A stretch of 64,000 nucleotides of DNA from assembly GCA_017561715.1 (NCBI GenBank), contig JAFZBN010000015.1, positions 124,001-188,000 of the forward strand. Direction: 5' to 3'. Below the pieces are notes generated by a model. It was not told where the DNA came from and did not search any database. It saw only the letters and a list, made by a program, of their open reading frames with translations. Made by a program: the position numbers and the translations under genes. Source of the stretch: Clostridiales bacterium. GTDB lineage: Bacteria > Bacillota > Clostridia > Saccharofermentanales > Saccharofermentanaceae. Within the stretch, counting starts at the first letter, position 1; each line of letters opens with the position of its first letter. Below, in pieces: positions 45,002 to 55,881 of the stretch.

Positions 45002-45077
45002 ATAAATTTGAAAAGTATCTTGACAAAATAAAATAATATGCTTCTTTTCGTTTTTTGACGAAAAAGCGAAAAAACCC

Positions 45078-45106
45078 TTGACAATAGGCGATTTGACGTA
45101 CATAAT
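45078..45106 (+). promoter_or_regulatory. Promoter of the HU gene
   Basis: A perfect TTGACA, 17 bases and CATAAT on the plus strand, 36 bases before the HU ATG. The upstream stretch is very AT-rich and contains another TTGACA at about 45021 without a good partner. Confidence 0.75.
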
Positions 45107-45141
45107 AACTTTGAAATAAAGCCCTGAAGGAGGCAATGAAA

Positions 45142-45426
45142 ATGAATAAATCAGAACTTATTGATGCAGTTGCAAAGAAGACAAACATGACAAAGAAGCA
45201 GGCTGAGGCAGCTATCAACGCTACTCTCGATGCTATCGGCGACGCTCTCGCTGCTAAGAAGCCGGAGAAGGTTGTTCTCGTTGGTTTCGGTACATTCGAG
45301 ACAAAGAAGCGCGCTGCTCGTAAGGGCCGCAACCCGAGCACAAAGGAAGTTATCAACATTCCTGCTTCCAAGGCTCCTGTTTTCAAGGCTGGTAAGGGTC
45401 TGAAGGACAAGGTCAACAAGAAGTAA
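45142..45426 (+). CDS. hup: HU-family DNA-binding protein
   Basis: 94 residues matching HU along the entire length. MNKSELIDAVAKKTNMTKKQ, VVLVGFGTFETKKRAARKG and the DNA-intercalating arm RNPSTKEVINIPASKAPVFK with the Pro are present. HU bends DNA and organises the nucleoid. The ATG at 45142 is chosen: GGAGG lies 8 bases upstream, whereas an ATG two codons earlier is only 2 bases from it. Codons such as GCT, AAG and GTT dominate more than in the neighbours, which fits a highly expressed gene. Confidence 0.97.
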   Translation: MNKSELIDAVAKKTNMTKKQAEAAINATLDAIGDALAAKKPEKVVLVGFGTFETKKRAARKGRNPSTKEVINIPASKAPVFKAGKGLKDKVNKK

Positions 45427-45448
45427 TTTTTGCTTAAGTAGACTTTTC

Positions 45449-45482
45449 AAGAACCGTCTCTTCCGAGACGGTTCTTTTTTTG
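45449..45482 (+). terminator. Intrinsic terminator of the HU gene
   Basis: Stem AAGAACCGTCTC/GAGACGGTTCTT with a 3-base loop and seven T on the plus strand. Confidence 0.92.
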
Positions 45483-45484
45483 TC

Positions 45485-46081
45485 TTAATAAGCCCGGCCG
45501 TAGCGTTCGAGCACTTCTTCCGCTGTCTTATCGTGAAGTTTTCTTAATACCAGGATCACCCTGGTCTCCTCTTTCAGCTTCGGACTTCTCTTGATCGCGT
45601 ATCGCAGATTTCTCTCCACCTGGGCAGATGACATCTGAAACTCGGGTCTTACCAGCGGATAGAGGCACTTTGCCGCGGACTTGAGAAGCTTCGGATCGCG
45701 ATAAAGACGGAAAAGCAGAACACGGAGTATCCTCGTTCCTGTCAATGTCTGGCTCATCCCGTATCTTTCCAGTACGGAATCGATCGCCCGATAGACGATC
45801 GCGTCCTCATATCCGGTATCTGACGGAGTCGGTTCACGAAGCGGAAGGACCTTTTCTTTTACGCGTCCAAGCACATAACTACCGCCGCGTCTTCCGTCGA
45901 TCAGGTAATGGATCTTCCCTTCCGTATCACTTAAGCCCAGCATTCCGCTGTCAAGAAGCATGGCATTTACGCACTTGAGGATCGATCGGTCATCACAGGC
46001 AATATAGAAGCCGTATTCGCTTTTGGAGTACCGCACGGAGGCAGAAGGCGCCTCTTTTACTTTCGTTCCATAAGAAGACAT
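45485..46081 (-). CDS. Spo0A C-terminal-domain-like protein
   Basis: 198 residues. The C-terminal half (LTGTRILRVLLFRLYRDPKL, AAKCLYPLVRPEFQMSSAQV, ERNLRYAIKRSPKL) follows the pattern of the Spo0A DNA-binding domain: G-x-x-x-LR, LYP-x-V/I-x, VER-x-x-RyAI. The N-terminal 90 residues do not show a receiver Asp; GFYIACDDRSILKCVNAMLL is the only regular region. It is therefore either a strongly diverged Spo0A or a separate small regulator. Family assignment is by my reading of conserved positions. GGGAGG precedes the ATG. Confidence 0.72.
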   Translation of the reverse strand: MSSYGTKVKEAPSASVRYSKSEYGFYIACDDRSILKCVNAMLLDSGMLGLSDTEGKIHYLIDGRRGGSYVLGRVKEKVLPLREPTPSDTGYEDAIVYRAIDSVLERYGMSQTLTGTRILRVLLFRLYRDPKLLKSAAKCLYPLVRPEFQMSSAQVERNLRYAIKRSPKLKEETRVILVLRKLHDKTAEEVLERYGRAY

Positions 46082-46178
46082 ATCTCATTCCTCCCGTCGT
46101 TTTTCTGTATTAAATCACGGAAGGATCAGACGCATCAATATGATATATGAGTAGTTATGAAAACAATTTGAAAAGAAC

Positions 46179-46597
46179 TCAGCCAACGCCGTTATCGTTG
46201 AAACCATCGTCCTCATCAAGTTCCAGAGAATAGGCATAATGGGCATACGGGGTGTATTTTACCGTCACCTCATCGCCCTCTTTCAGTTCAAAAGAAAACG
46301 GGTTGATATAGTAGCTCGTGCCGTCGATCACGACTCTGTCCTTAAACGAGCTTACGGACTCGATCTTTCCGCTGCTCATACGGAAGGAGGAACGAAGGAC
46401 CGTTGTCGTATCCAGAAGTCTCGGGATCGAGCAAAGCGCCATCTGCACGAGAAGCACGATGACCAGAACCACCTGAAGAAAGATCAGATAGCCGTGTTTC
46501 CAGCGGTTGTGCTGAGTATTCTTTACAGACCACAGGAAAATGATCAGAAGGATCAGGCTGACCAGAAGATGTCCTGCCAGATTTGCCCAGAAATAAC

Positions 46598-46601
<4 letters not shown>
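46179..46601 (-). CDS. Membrane protein with C-terminal beta domain, unknown
   Basis: 140 residues. Two hydrophobic segments (LAGHLLVSLILLIIFLWSV and LIFLQVVLVIVLLVQMALC), then a region of about 70 residues with DGTSYYINPFSFELKEGDEV and VKYTPYAHYAYSLE that looks like a small beta barrel of OB type. I do not recognise the family. Start at 46601 overlaps the cyclo-ligase stop (ATGA), so it is co-translated with that gene. Confidence 0.75.
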
Positions 46602-49873
<3,272 letters not shown>

Positions 49874-49898
49874 GGCTTTAGCCTTTCAGATACAAAAA

Positions 49899-50135
49899 TT
49901 ACTCTTCGAATTCGTACGGATCGTAGTCCGCGAGCAGTTCCTTAAGAACAGCTACTTCTTCTGCTGTCAGGGTAATGCCCTTACCTGCACGCTCGTGCTC
50001 CGGAGCCCAGTCACGGATATCCAGCTTCGGCTTACCGTCGTTCCAGCGGATGATATTTACCTCACGGTTCCAGTTAGATTTACTTGTCGAAAGGATACCG
50101 ATCTCCTTAACGACTTCAGACTTGATTTCAGGCAT
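49899..50135 (-). CDS. YdbC-family PC4-like ssDNA-binding protein
   Basis: 78 residues. KEIGILSTSKSNWNREVNII, RWNDGKPKLDIRDWAPEHER and GITLTAEEVAVLKELL match the PC4/YdbC family of single-strand DNA-binding proteins related to the eukaryotic coactivator PC4. AAGGAAG precedes the ATG. It is followed by the membrane gene and ligA on the same strand. Confidence 0.9.
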   Translation of the reverse strand: MPEIKSEVVKEIGILSTSKSNWNREVNIIRWNDGKPKLDIRDWAPEHERAGKGITLTAEEVAVLKELLADYDPYEFEE

Positions 50136-50285
50136 ATTCTACTTCCTTCCTTTCACGCGTTTCCAACAGGGCAAAGGCCCCTCGCGCGAACCATTTCTTA
50201 GTAATACCTCATGATTATACCATATATGCTATTATATATATACTTAAAAGAGCAATTCTCCCGAAAGGAAAAAGAACCGTCTTCT

Positions 50286-51173
50286 ATGAACCGTTTTCTT
50301 CTTGCCGCCACGAGCTTTTCACTTAGGATCTCTATCCTCGACATCTTTCTTATCCTGGTTGCTCTCGGCATCCTTTTCGTCGTGTTCATGGTCATTTCCG
50401 CCGCCCTCGTAAAGGTAGACGTTCGGGATATCTTTCCGACAAATAAAGATCGCAAGGACACCAAAGAGATAACGATCGGTTTTTTCTCCGATTCCCACGG
50501 CTTCGGCTGCCTTCGTTCCCCGAAATGGATCGCCGGTCATTTTCTCGAAAAGCACTGTGATGTCGTCCTTTTCGGCGGTGACTGTGTACATCACAAAAAC
50601 GTCCATAACGCGGACACCAAGCTCCTTACCGAGCTCTCAGCGCTTCTTAAGGAAAAGAACATCGACCTGATCGTCGTTCACGGGAACCACGACTGGAAGC
50701 TGGAAAGATCCGACTACGATAAGATGGGCGTTATCCTTCTGGACAATGCTTGGAAAGAACTCTCCTTCGACAGTAAGATCGCCGTTTGCGGCATCGCCGA
50801 CAGCGAAAGAGGAAACCGTCCCTGGGGAAAGATCCCCTCTGATTTCAGTAATTTCGACGGTTTTCGTCTCCTGCTGGTACATAACCCGGATTACACCTAC
50901 GAACTTCCTGACCGTTCATCCTCTGACGAGGAAGATCTTCCCTTCGACTATATGCTCTGCGGACATCTTCACGGCGGACAGGTACACCTTCCCGGAAATC
51001 TCGAATTCCGAATCTTCCGAGAAGACAGGATCGCCTGCGAAGAGGGCATCCTCGCAGGCGAATTCAAATTCCGTGGTTATAAAGGATTCATCAGTAAAGG
51101 CGTCGGTAACGGCTTCCTGCCGATCCGTTTATTCGCCCGTCCCGAGATCCATATTCTCAAGTTCCATATCTGA
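50286..51173 (+). CDS. Calcineurin-like metallophosphoesterase, membrane-anchored
   Basis: 295 residues. One transmembrane segment near the N-terminus (ILDIFLILVALGILFVVFMV) is followed by the metal-binding motifs FFSDSHGFG, LFGGDC, VHGNHDWK and CGHLHGGQVHLP in the order of the YkuE/YaeI type. It is probably membrane-bound; substrates of such enzymes include lipid-linked phosphates, which is not provable here. The ATG at 50286 is likely, although its ribosome site AAAGGA lies 16 bases upstream; the start is therefore uncertain by some codons. Confidence 0.88.
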   Translation: MNRFLLAATSFSLRISILDIFLILVALGILFVVFMVISAALVKVDVRDIFPTNKDRKDTKEITIGFFSDSHGFGCLRSPKWIAGHFLEKHCDVVLFGGDCVHHKNVHNADTKLLTELSALLKEKNIDLIVVHGNHDWKLERSDYDKMGVILLDNAWKELSFDSKIAVCGIADSERGNRPWGKIPSDFSNFDGFRLLLVHNPDYTYELPDRSSSDEEDLPFDYMLCGHLHGGQVHLPGNLEFRIFREDRIACEEGILAGEFKFRGYKGFISKGVGNGFLPIRLFARPEIHILKFHI

Positions 51174-51191
51174 AATGTTATTTCTTTTCCG

Positions 51192-51356
51192 TCAGTGAGT
51201 GAGAATATAAGCGAACGCGCCGAATCTTTCACCAAGGCCGAAGCTCGCATAGGCAGTGGCCAGAAAGAGAACCGCATAAGCTGCATATCTTACTTTTCTG
51301 TTGTTTCTGATCAGGTCTTCTGCTCTCTTCATTGTCTTACTAAGCTGAATTGTCAT
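51192..51356 (-). CDS. Small single-pass membrane protein A
   Basis: 54 residues: a basic N-terminal half (KTMKRAEDLIRNNRKVRYAA) and one membrane segment (YAVLFLATAYASFGLGERFG). I do not recognise it. GAGG lies 10 bases before the ATG. Its promoter region carries the same 34-bp element as that of membrane protein B, so the two are probably co-regulated. Confidence 0.55.
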   Translation of the reverse strand: MTIQLSKTMKRAEDLIRNNRKVRYAAYAVLFLATAYASFGLGERFGAFAYILTH

Positions 51357-51404
51357 TGTTGCAAATCCTCTTTCCTGAACCACTTCCCTGTGCTTCATGA
51401 TTCC

Positions 51405-51462
51405 ATTCTACTTTTGAAAGGTAAATACATCGTCAACCGAAGTTAAAGAAAGAATAAAGAAA
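51405..51462 (-). promoter_or_regulatory. Promoter region of membrane protein A with 34-bp repeat (copy 1)
   Basis: The element at 51429-51462 is identical to 51840-51873. On the minus strand it ends with TTAAC-N5-TTGAC, a direct repeat of 10-base period. A -10-like TAGAAT lies exactly 20 bases after TTGACG. The 20-base gap is too long for a normal -35, so the repeat is more likely the site of an activator, perhaps an OmpR-type regulator. Confidence 0.6.
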
Positions 51463-51488
51463 GACCCGACTTTCGGTCGGGTCTTCTA
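51458..51488 (-). terminator. Intrinsic terminator of membrane protein B
   Basis: AAGACCCGAC and its inverted copy GTCGGGTCTT form a 10-bp or longer stem with a 5-7 base loop, followed by T-rich sequence on the minus strand. It ends directly at the 34-bp element of the downstream gene. Confidence 0.8.
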
Positions 51489-51526
51489 ACTAGAGGGTGG
51501 TTTTTATGATTTGAGGGGTATGCTGA

Positions 51527-51778
51527 TTATGATTTTGCCTTCTTAACGACTTTTCCTGTAACAAATCCCAGGAATACGAGCCAGACCAGAAGACCGATCT
51601 TGCCGCCGAGGGCAACCGCGTTCACACCTGAGATACTAAACAATACTGTGGAGATCTTAATGACCGCTATGCTGAGTGAGATAAGCACGATCAATCCCAA
51701 AGCTACAAGTACAAGGTACTGTACCATCTGCCTGCCTGTAATTACTGTCTGGTTCTCTTTTTTCATTGTGTTCGTCAT
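51527..51778 (-). CDS. Small two-pass membrane protein B
   Basis: 83 residues with two membrane helices (YLVLVALGLIVLISLSIAVI and GLLVWLVFLGFVTGKVVKK) separated by TVLFSISGVNAVALGGK. GGAGGG lies 8 bases before the ATG. Family not recognised. It has its own promoter with the 34-bp repeat and its own terminator. Confidence 0.75.
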   Translation of the reverse strand: MTNTMKKENQTVITGRQMVQYLVLVALGLIVLISLSIAVIKISTVLFSISGVNAVALGGKIGLLVWLVFLGFVTGKVVKKAKS

Positions 51779-51815
51779 GTTGTTACCCTCCGGTGCGTTC
51801 CTTGTTTATGTCTCT

Positions 51816-51873
51816 ATCTTACCGACAAAAGGTAAAGCCATCGTCAACCGAAGTTAAAGAAAGAATAAAGAAA
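51816..51873 (-). promoter_or_regulatory. Promoter region of membrane protein B with 34-bp repeat (copy 2)
   Basis: Second copy of the 34-bp element (51840-51873), again with a -10-like hexamer (TAAGAT) exactly 20 bases after TTGACG. The bases between differ from copy 1, apart from a shared TTTACCTTT, which argues for selection on the element. 51874-52000 upstream has only a 12-bp palindrome (51895-51906). Confidence 0.6.
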
Positions 51874-51999
51874 TCCAATGTAAGCACCCCACCCTCTCGC
51901 GAGAGAACTCAAAGATAAAGTAAGCGTCCCTCTAAAGCGCGAATAAAAAAGAGTTTTCAGTGCCCACAAAGAACTCCCACGCGAAAGATACTAACAAGA

Positions 52000-52077
52000 C
52001 AAAGAAAAACACCTTCGATGTGCCTCCGCAGGGCAAAGCCCGAGGACCAGCACAAGAAGGTGCTTTTCTTTGTTTTT
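52000..52077 (-). terminator. Long intrinsic terminator of glgP
   Basis: Nested stems: AAAGAAAA.CACCTTC with GAAGGTG.TTTTCTTT outside, GTGC/GCAC, CCTC/GAGG and GGGC/GCCC inside, with a TTT loop. It begins 18 bases after the glgP stop. Confidence 0.8.
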
Positions 52078-52094
52078 TCAATTAGATCTTCGCG

Positions 52095-54884
52095 TTACTT
52101 GATCTTTGCAGGTTTGATCTTCCAGATCCCCTTCGCGTACTCGCTGATGGTTCTGTCAGAGGAGAACTTACCGGAATTGCAGATGTTGATCCAGCACTTC
52201 TTTGCCCAAGCCATGCGGTTTGCATAGTCCTTGTATGCCTGGTCTCTGGTCTTTCTGTAATCGTCGAAGTCACCCAGTACATAGTAGGTGTCGCCCGGCT
52301 GCCAGTTGCTGCCGTAGATCAGACCATTGAACAGATCCTGGAACATGCCTGTTCCCTCGTCGTTGAATGTACCGTCGACCAGACGATCGAGCGCCTTCTT
52401 CAGACCCGGGATGTTCTCATACTGCCACTTCGGGTTGTAGTAAGCACGTGTAGCTTCCATATCCTCGACACGGCAACCGAAGATGTAGACATTGTCATCA
52501 CCTACGGACTGTGCGATCTCAACGTTAGCGCCGTCCCATGTACCGAGGGTGACCGCACCGTTCATCATGAACTTCATGTTACCTGTACCGGAAGCCTCAA
52601 GACCTGCTGTAGAGATCTGCTCGGAGATATCTGCTGCCGGGAAGAGCTTTTCACCGTTACTTACGTTGTAGTTCTCGATAAATACGACCTTCAGACGGCC
52701 CTTCATAGCCGGATCGTTGTCGATCATCTTAGCGATCTCGTTGATGAACTTGATGATCGCCTTAGCGCGGAAGTAACCCGGAGCAGCCTTTGCGCCGAAG
52801 AATACGGTTATCGGCGGCATATCGAGTTTCGGATTTTCCTTGATACGATCGTAGAGGTTCAGTGCGTAGATCGCGTTCAGGAGCTGTCTCTTGTACTCAT
52901 GCAGACGCTTGATCTGTACGTCGAAGATAGAGTCCGGATTGACTTCGATGCCCTTTGTCTTCTTCAGGTGATCGCAAAGCGCTACCTTATTGCCACGCTT
53001 AACATTGAGGAAGCGTTCCATGACCTTCTTGTCGTTTGCGTACTTCTCGAGCTTCTTGAGCTGATCGAGATCAGTTACCCAGTCTTCGTTACCGAGAAGG
53101 TCAGTGATGAGAGCAGCCAGATCCTGGTCGCAGACACGGAGCCATCTTCTCGGAGTAACGCCGTTTGTCTTGTTACTGAACTTCTCCGGATAGATCTCAT
53201 ACCACTCTTTAAGAGTATCTCTCTTAAGGATCTCAGTATGCAGGGCAGCTACGCCGTTAACGGAGTAGGAACCGTAGATCGCCATCCAGGCCATCTGGAC
53301 CTTACCGTCGGAAAGGATCGACAGACGGTCAACAAGCTCGGAATACATACCCATCTCAAAGAACTGTGCACGCTGCTGGTTGTTGATGCCCTCGACGATC
53401 TCGAAGATTCTCGGGAACAGGAAGCGGAAGATATTGCAGTCCCACTTCTCCAGAGCCTCAGCCATGATGGTGTGGTTGGTGTAAGCGAATGTATGACGAA
53501 CGATCTCCCAGGCATCTTCCCACTTCACGCCGTTCTCATCAACGAGGATACGCATGAGTTCCGGAATACCGATAACCGGGTGTGTATCGTTGAGCTGGAT
53601 GCTGTTGAGCTCGGCAAACTTAGAGAAGTCGTTGCCATGAACAGCCTTGTAGTTTCTAACGATATCCTGCAGGGATGCGGATACGAAGAAGTACTGCTGA
53701 CGTACACGGAGAACCTTACCATCGTAAGATGTATCATTCGGGTAAAGCACTCTGAAGATATCGTTTACGCGGTTTCTCTCGATAACTGCGTCATCGAAAC
53801 GCTGGGAGTTAAAGAGATTGAAGTCGAATTCCTGAGCAGGTTCGCACTTCCAAAGGCGCAGACGGTTTACGTTATGTGTATTGTAGCCTGTGATCGGCAT
53901 GTCGCACGGGATAGCCCATACGTCAAAGTCATTGAAGTGTACGCGGATCTTATCCTCGTATCTCGGGATAACGAACGGATAACCATTCTCCATCCAGGAA
54001 TCCGGATGCTCTCTCTGGAAGCCGTTCTCGAATGTCTGACGGAACAGACCGTAACGGTAAAGGATACCGTAACCTGTTACCGGAAGATCCAGTGTCGCGC
54101 AGGAATCCAGGAAGCAGGCTGCCAGACGGCCGAGACCGCCGTTACCGAGCGCTGCGTCTGTTTCTTCTTCGAGAAGATCCGTGAGGTTGATGCCGAAGCC
54201 CTTCATGGCTTCAACTGCCTGCTCGTAGATACCGAGGTTAACGAGGTTATTGAGCATGGAACGACCGACCAGGAATTCTGCGGAGAGGTAATGTGCCTGA
54301 CGAACCTTACCGTACTTCTCGCGTGTCTTCTCCCAGTCATCCGCCATGATCTCTACGATAGAACGGGAAAGAGCCAGCCAGTAGTCTCTTGCTGTACCCT
54401 TGTCAGCGCTCTTACCGGAGCAGGACTTGACCTGGAAAGCAACCATGTCGTGAAGTTCTTGAGCGGTGATGTTGTGTGTTTTTTCCGGATGAACAACGAT
54501 CTTTTTGCGATCTGCTGTCTTGGCTACTGCAGGAGATTTCTTTGCCGGTGCTTTCTTCGCGGCTGTCACAGACTTTTTTGCCTGTGCCTTTACTGCTGCC
54601 GGAGCCTTAGCTGTTTTAGCCGGAGCTGCCTTCTTAGCGGTAGCTTTAGAAGCTGTAGCAGTCTTCTTAGCAGGAGCAGCCTTTTTTGCAGTAGTGGTTT
54701 TCTTGGCCGGAGCCTTTGCTGCAGAAGCGGCTTTCTTTGCAGTAGCTGCTTTCTTCGCCGGCGCCTTTGCCGTAGTAGCTGCCTTCTTTGCCGGTGCCTT
54801 TTTAGCGGCCGGAGCAGCCTTCTTAGCTGTTGCGGTTTTCTTTACTGTCTTCTGTGTTTCTTTCTTTTGTGCACGTTCACTCAT
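52095..54884 (-). CDS. glgP: Glycogen phosphorylase with Lys/Ala-rich N-terminal extension
   Basis: 929 residues. The first 125 or so are Lys, Ala, Pro and Thr in repeats such as APAKKAA and TAKKAA. They resemble histone H1 tails and the C-terminal tail of GlgA. The GT35 phosphorylase follows with VRQAHYLSAEFLVGRSMLNN, GNGGLGRLAACFLDS and the PLP site EASGTGNMKFMMNGAVTLGT (Lys in NMK). It releases glucose-1-phosphate from glycogen ends. The core length matches the family. The ATG at 54884 has AGGAGG 9 bases upstream. It is not in the glycogen operon at 1-6.6 kb and has its own terminator. Confidence 0.96.
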   Translation of the reverse strand: MSERAQKKETQKTVKKTATAKKAAPAAKKAPAKKAATTAKAPAKKAATAKKAASAAKAPAKKTTTAKKAAPAKKTATASKATAKKAAPAKTAKAPAAVKAQAKKSVTAAKKAPAKKSPAVAKTADRKKIVVHPEKTHNITAQELHDMVAFQVKSCSGKSADKGTARDYWLALSRSIVEIMADDWEKTREKYGKVRQAHYLSAEFLVGRSMLNNLVNLGIYEQAVEAMKGFGINLTDLLEEETDAALGNGGLGRLAACFLDSCATLDLPVTGYGILYRYGLFRQTFENGFQREHPDSWMENGYPFVIPRYEDKIRVHFNDFDVWAIPCDMPITGYNTHNVNRLRLWKCEPAQEFDFNLFNSQRFDDAVIERNRVNDIFRVLYPNDTSYDGKVLRVRQQYFFVSASLQDIVRNYKAVHGNDFSKFAELNSIQLNDTHPVIGIPELMRILVDENGVKWEDAWEIVRHTFAYTNHTIMAEALEKWDCNIFRFLFPRIFEIVEGINNQQRAQFFEMGMYSELVDRLSILSDGKVQMAWMAIYGSYSVNGVAALHTEILKRDTLKEWYEIYPEKFSNKTNGVTPRRWLRVCDQDLAALITDLLGNEDWVTDLDQLKKLEKYANDKKVMERFLNVKRGNKVALCDHLKKTKGIEVNPDSIFDVQIKRLHEYKRQLLNAIYALNLYDRIKENPKLDMPPITVFFGAKAAPGYFRAKAIIKFINEIAKMIDNDPAMKGRLKVVFIENYNVSNGEKLFPAADISEQISTAGLEASGTGNMKFMMNGAVTLGTWDGANVEIAQSVGDDNVYIFGCRVEDMEATRAYYNPKWQYENIPGLKKALDRLVDGTFNDEGTGMFQDLFNGLIYGSNWQPGDTYYVLGDFDDYRKTRDQAYKDYANRMAWAKKCWINICNSGKFSSDRTISEYAKGIWKIKPAKIK

Positions 54885-55002
54885 AACGATGCACCTCCTT
54901 TTCCCCATAGGTTTGTCTAAAACCACATTTGCTATTTTAGCAGACTTCACAATTTCTGCAAATCAAAGTATTATTATATATAGTATTCTCCGGAGGATGA
55001 TC

Positions 55003-55881
55003 ATGACAGTCACGTCTCAAACTATCGTATTAACGCTAATTGCAGCATTTATGGCCATTCCGGCTTTTTTCATGTTCAACAAAATGCCCGAACCCTGGCT
55101 TCAGGATTATGACTTCGACCCCAAGGCCGAAAACGTTCGTTTTGCAAAGCGCTTAAAGCCTTATCATATCGCGGTTTTCGCCGTTATTTACGCAGTTTTG
55201 GTATTTTTGAGCAACGCGATCTATCCGGATTTCCTTTGCGCAGGTAACTGGATCCGCGTAACTGCCCTTCTTCTTTTGCTTCCGGGCTTTACGATCATCA
55301 TCATGTCGGACACATTAAACCGCATTATTCCCGACCAGATCATCATTTTGAACATCGCGATCAGTATTTTGTACTTTGTATCCGATTTCGTGGACGGAAA
55401 CATCTGGATCTCTTCCGAAAAAGCCTGGTATTACTTCGTTTTGAACCGTGTTATCGCCGCTCTTATCGGCAGTGGTATCCTTCTTTTAGTCGGCATCATT
55501 TCTTCGGCGATCGCCAAAGCCGAAGCCATGGGTATGGGAGATGTTAAACTCCTCTTCCTCTGTGGTCTTCTTTCCGGTCTCAAAGGCCTGATATTCGTCG
55601 TTTCCATCTCTTTTGTCACGGCGGGTGTCGTTGCCGTCCCCCTGCTGATCAGAAAGCGCATGAGGATCGCCAGAGAAGAAAAAGAGATCCGAGAGAGTGC
55701 GGATCCGGTAAAAGCCAGAAAGATCCTTATGAAAAAGAAGCGCGAAATGCACTTCGCGGATGACCCGGACTACCTGGCATTTGGTCCTTTCCTGGTATTC
55801 GGAACAGTGATCTTCCTTTTGTATGAGCCGTATTTCCTGGAACTGTTTGATCGTTACTTCTCGGTCTTGGGGGCAGTTTAA
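55003..55881 (+). CDS. Prepilin peptidase, A24 family
   Basis: 292 residues and about eight membrane segments. The two catalytic Asp are in LNRIIPDQIIILN (position typical of the first Asp) and MGMGDVKLLF (GxGDxK). The N-terminal Cys-rich methylase domain of PilD is missing, as in archaeal-type or short A24 enzymes. No pilin gene is adjacent. A strong GGAGG before the ATG at 55003 fixes the start; the frame is open far upstream over glgP, but that extension is antisense to glgP. Confidence 0.82.
   Translation: MTVTSQTIVLTLIAAFMAIPAFFMFNKMPEPWLQDYDFDPKAENVRFAKRLKPYHIAVFAVIYAVLVFLSNAIYPDFLCAGNWIRVTALLLLLPGFTIIIMSDTLNRIIPDQIIILNIAISILYFVSDFVDGNIWISSEKAWYYFVLNRVIAALIGSGILLLVGIISSAIAKAEAMGMGDVKLLFLCGLLSGLKGLIFVVSISFVTAGVVAVPLLIRKRMRIAREEKEIRESADPVKARKILMKKKREMHFADDPDYLAFGPFLVFGTVIFLLYEPYFLELFDRYFSVLGAV

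Noticed and set aside
51429..51873. The two 34-bp repeats as attachment or insertion-sequence ends
   Set aside because: They are in direct orientation, each at the same distance from a -10-like box, and the sequence between encodes a normal gene without transposase or integrase.
52899..54920. 673-residue open frame antisense to glgP
   Set aside because: Shadow of the phosphorylase gene; the Cys/Leu/Arg-rich end simply reflects the Lys/Ala codons of the opposite strand.
54505..55002. Longer N-terminus for the prepilin peptidase
   Set aside because: It runs antisense through the start of glgP, and a GGAGG site with ATG at 55003 gives the natural start.
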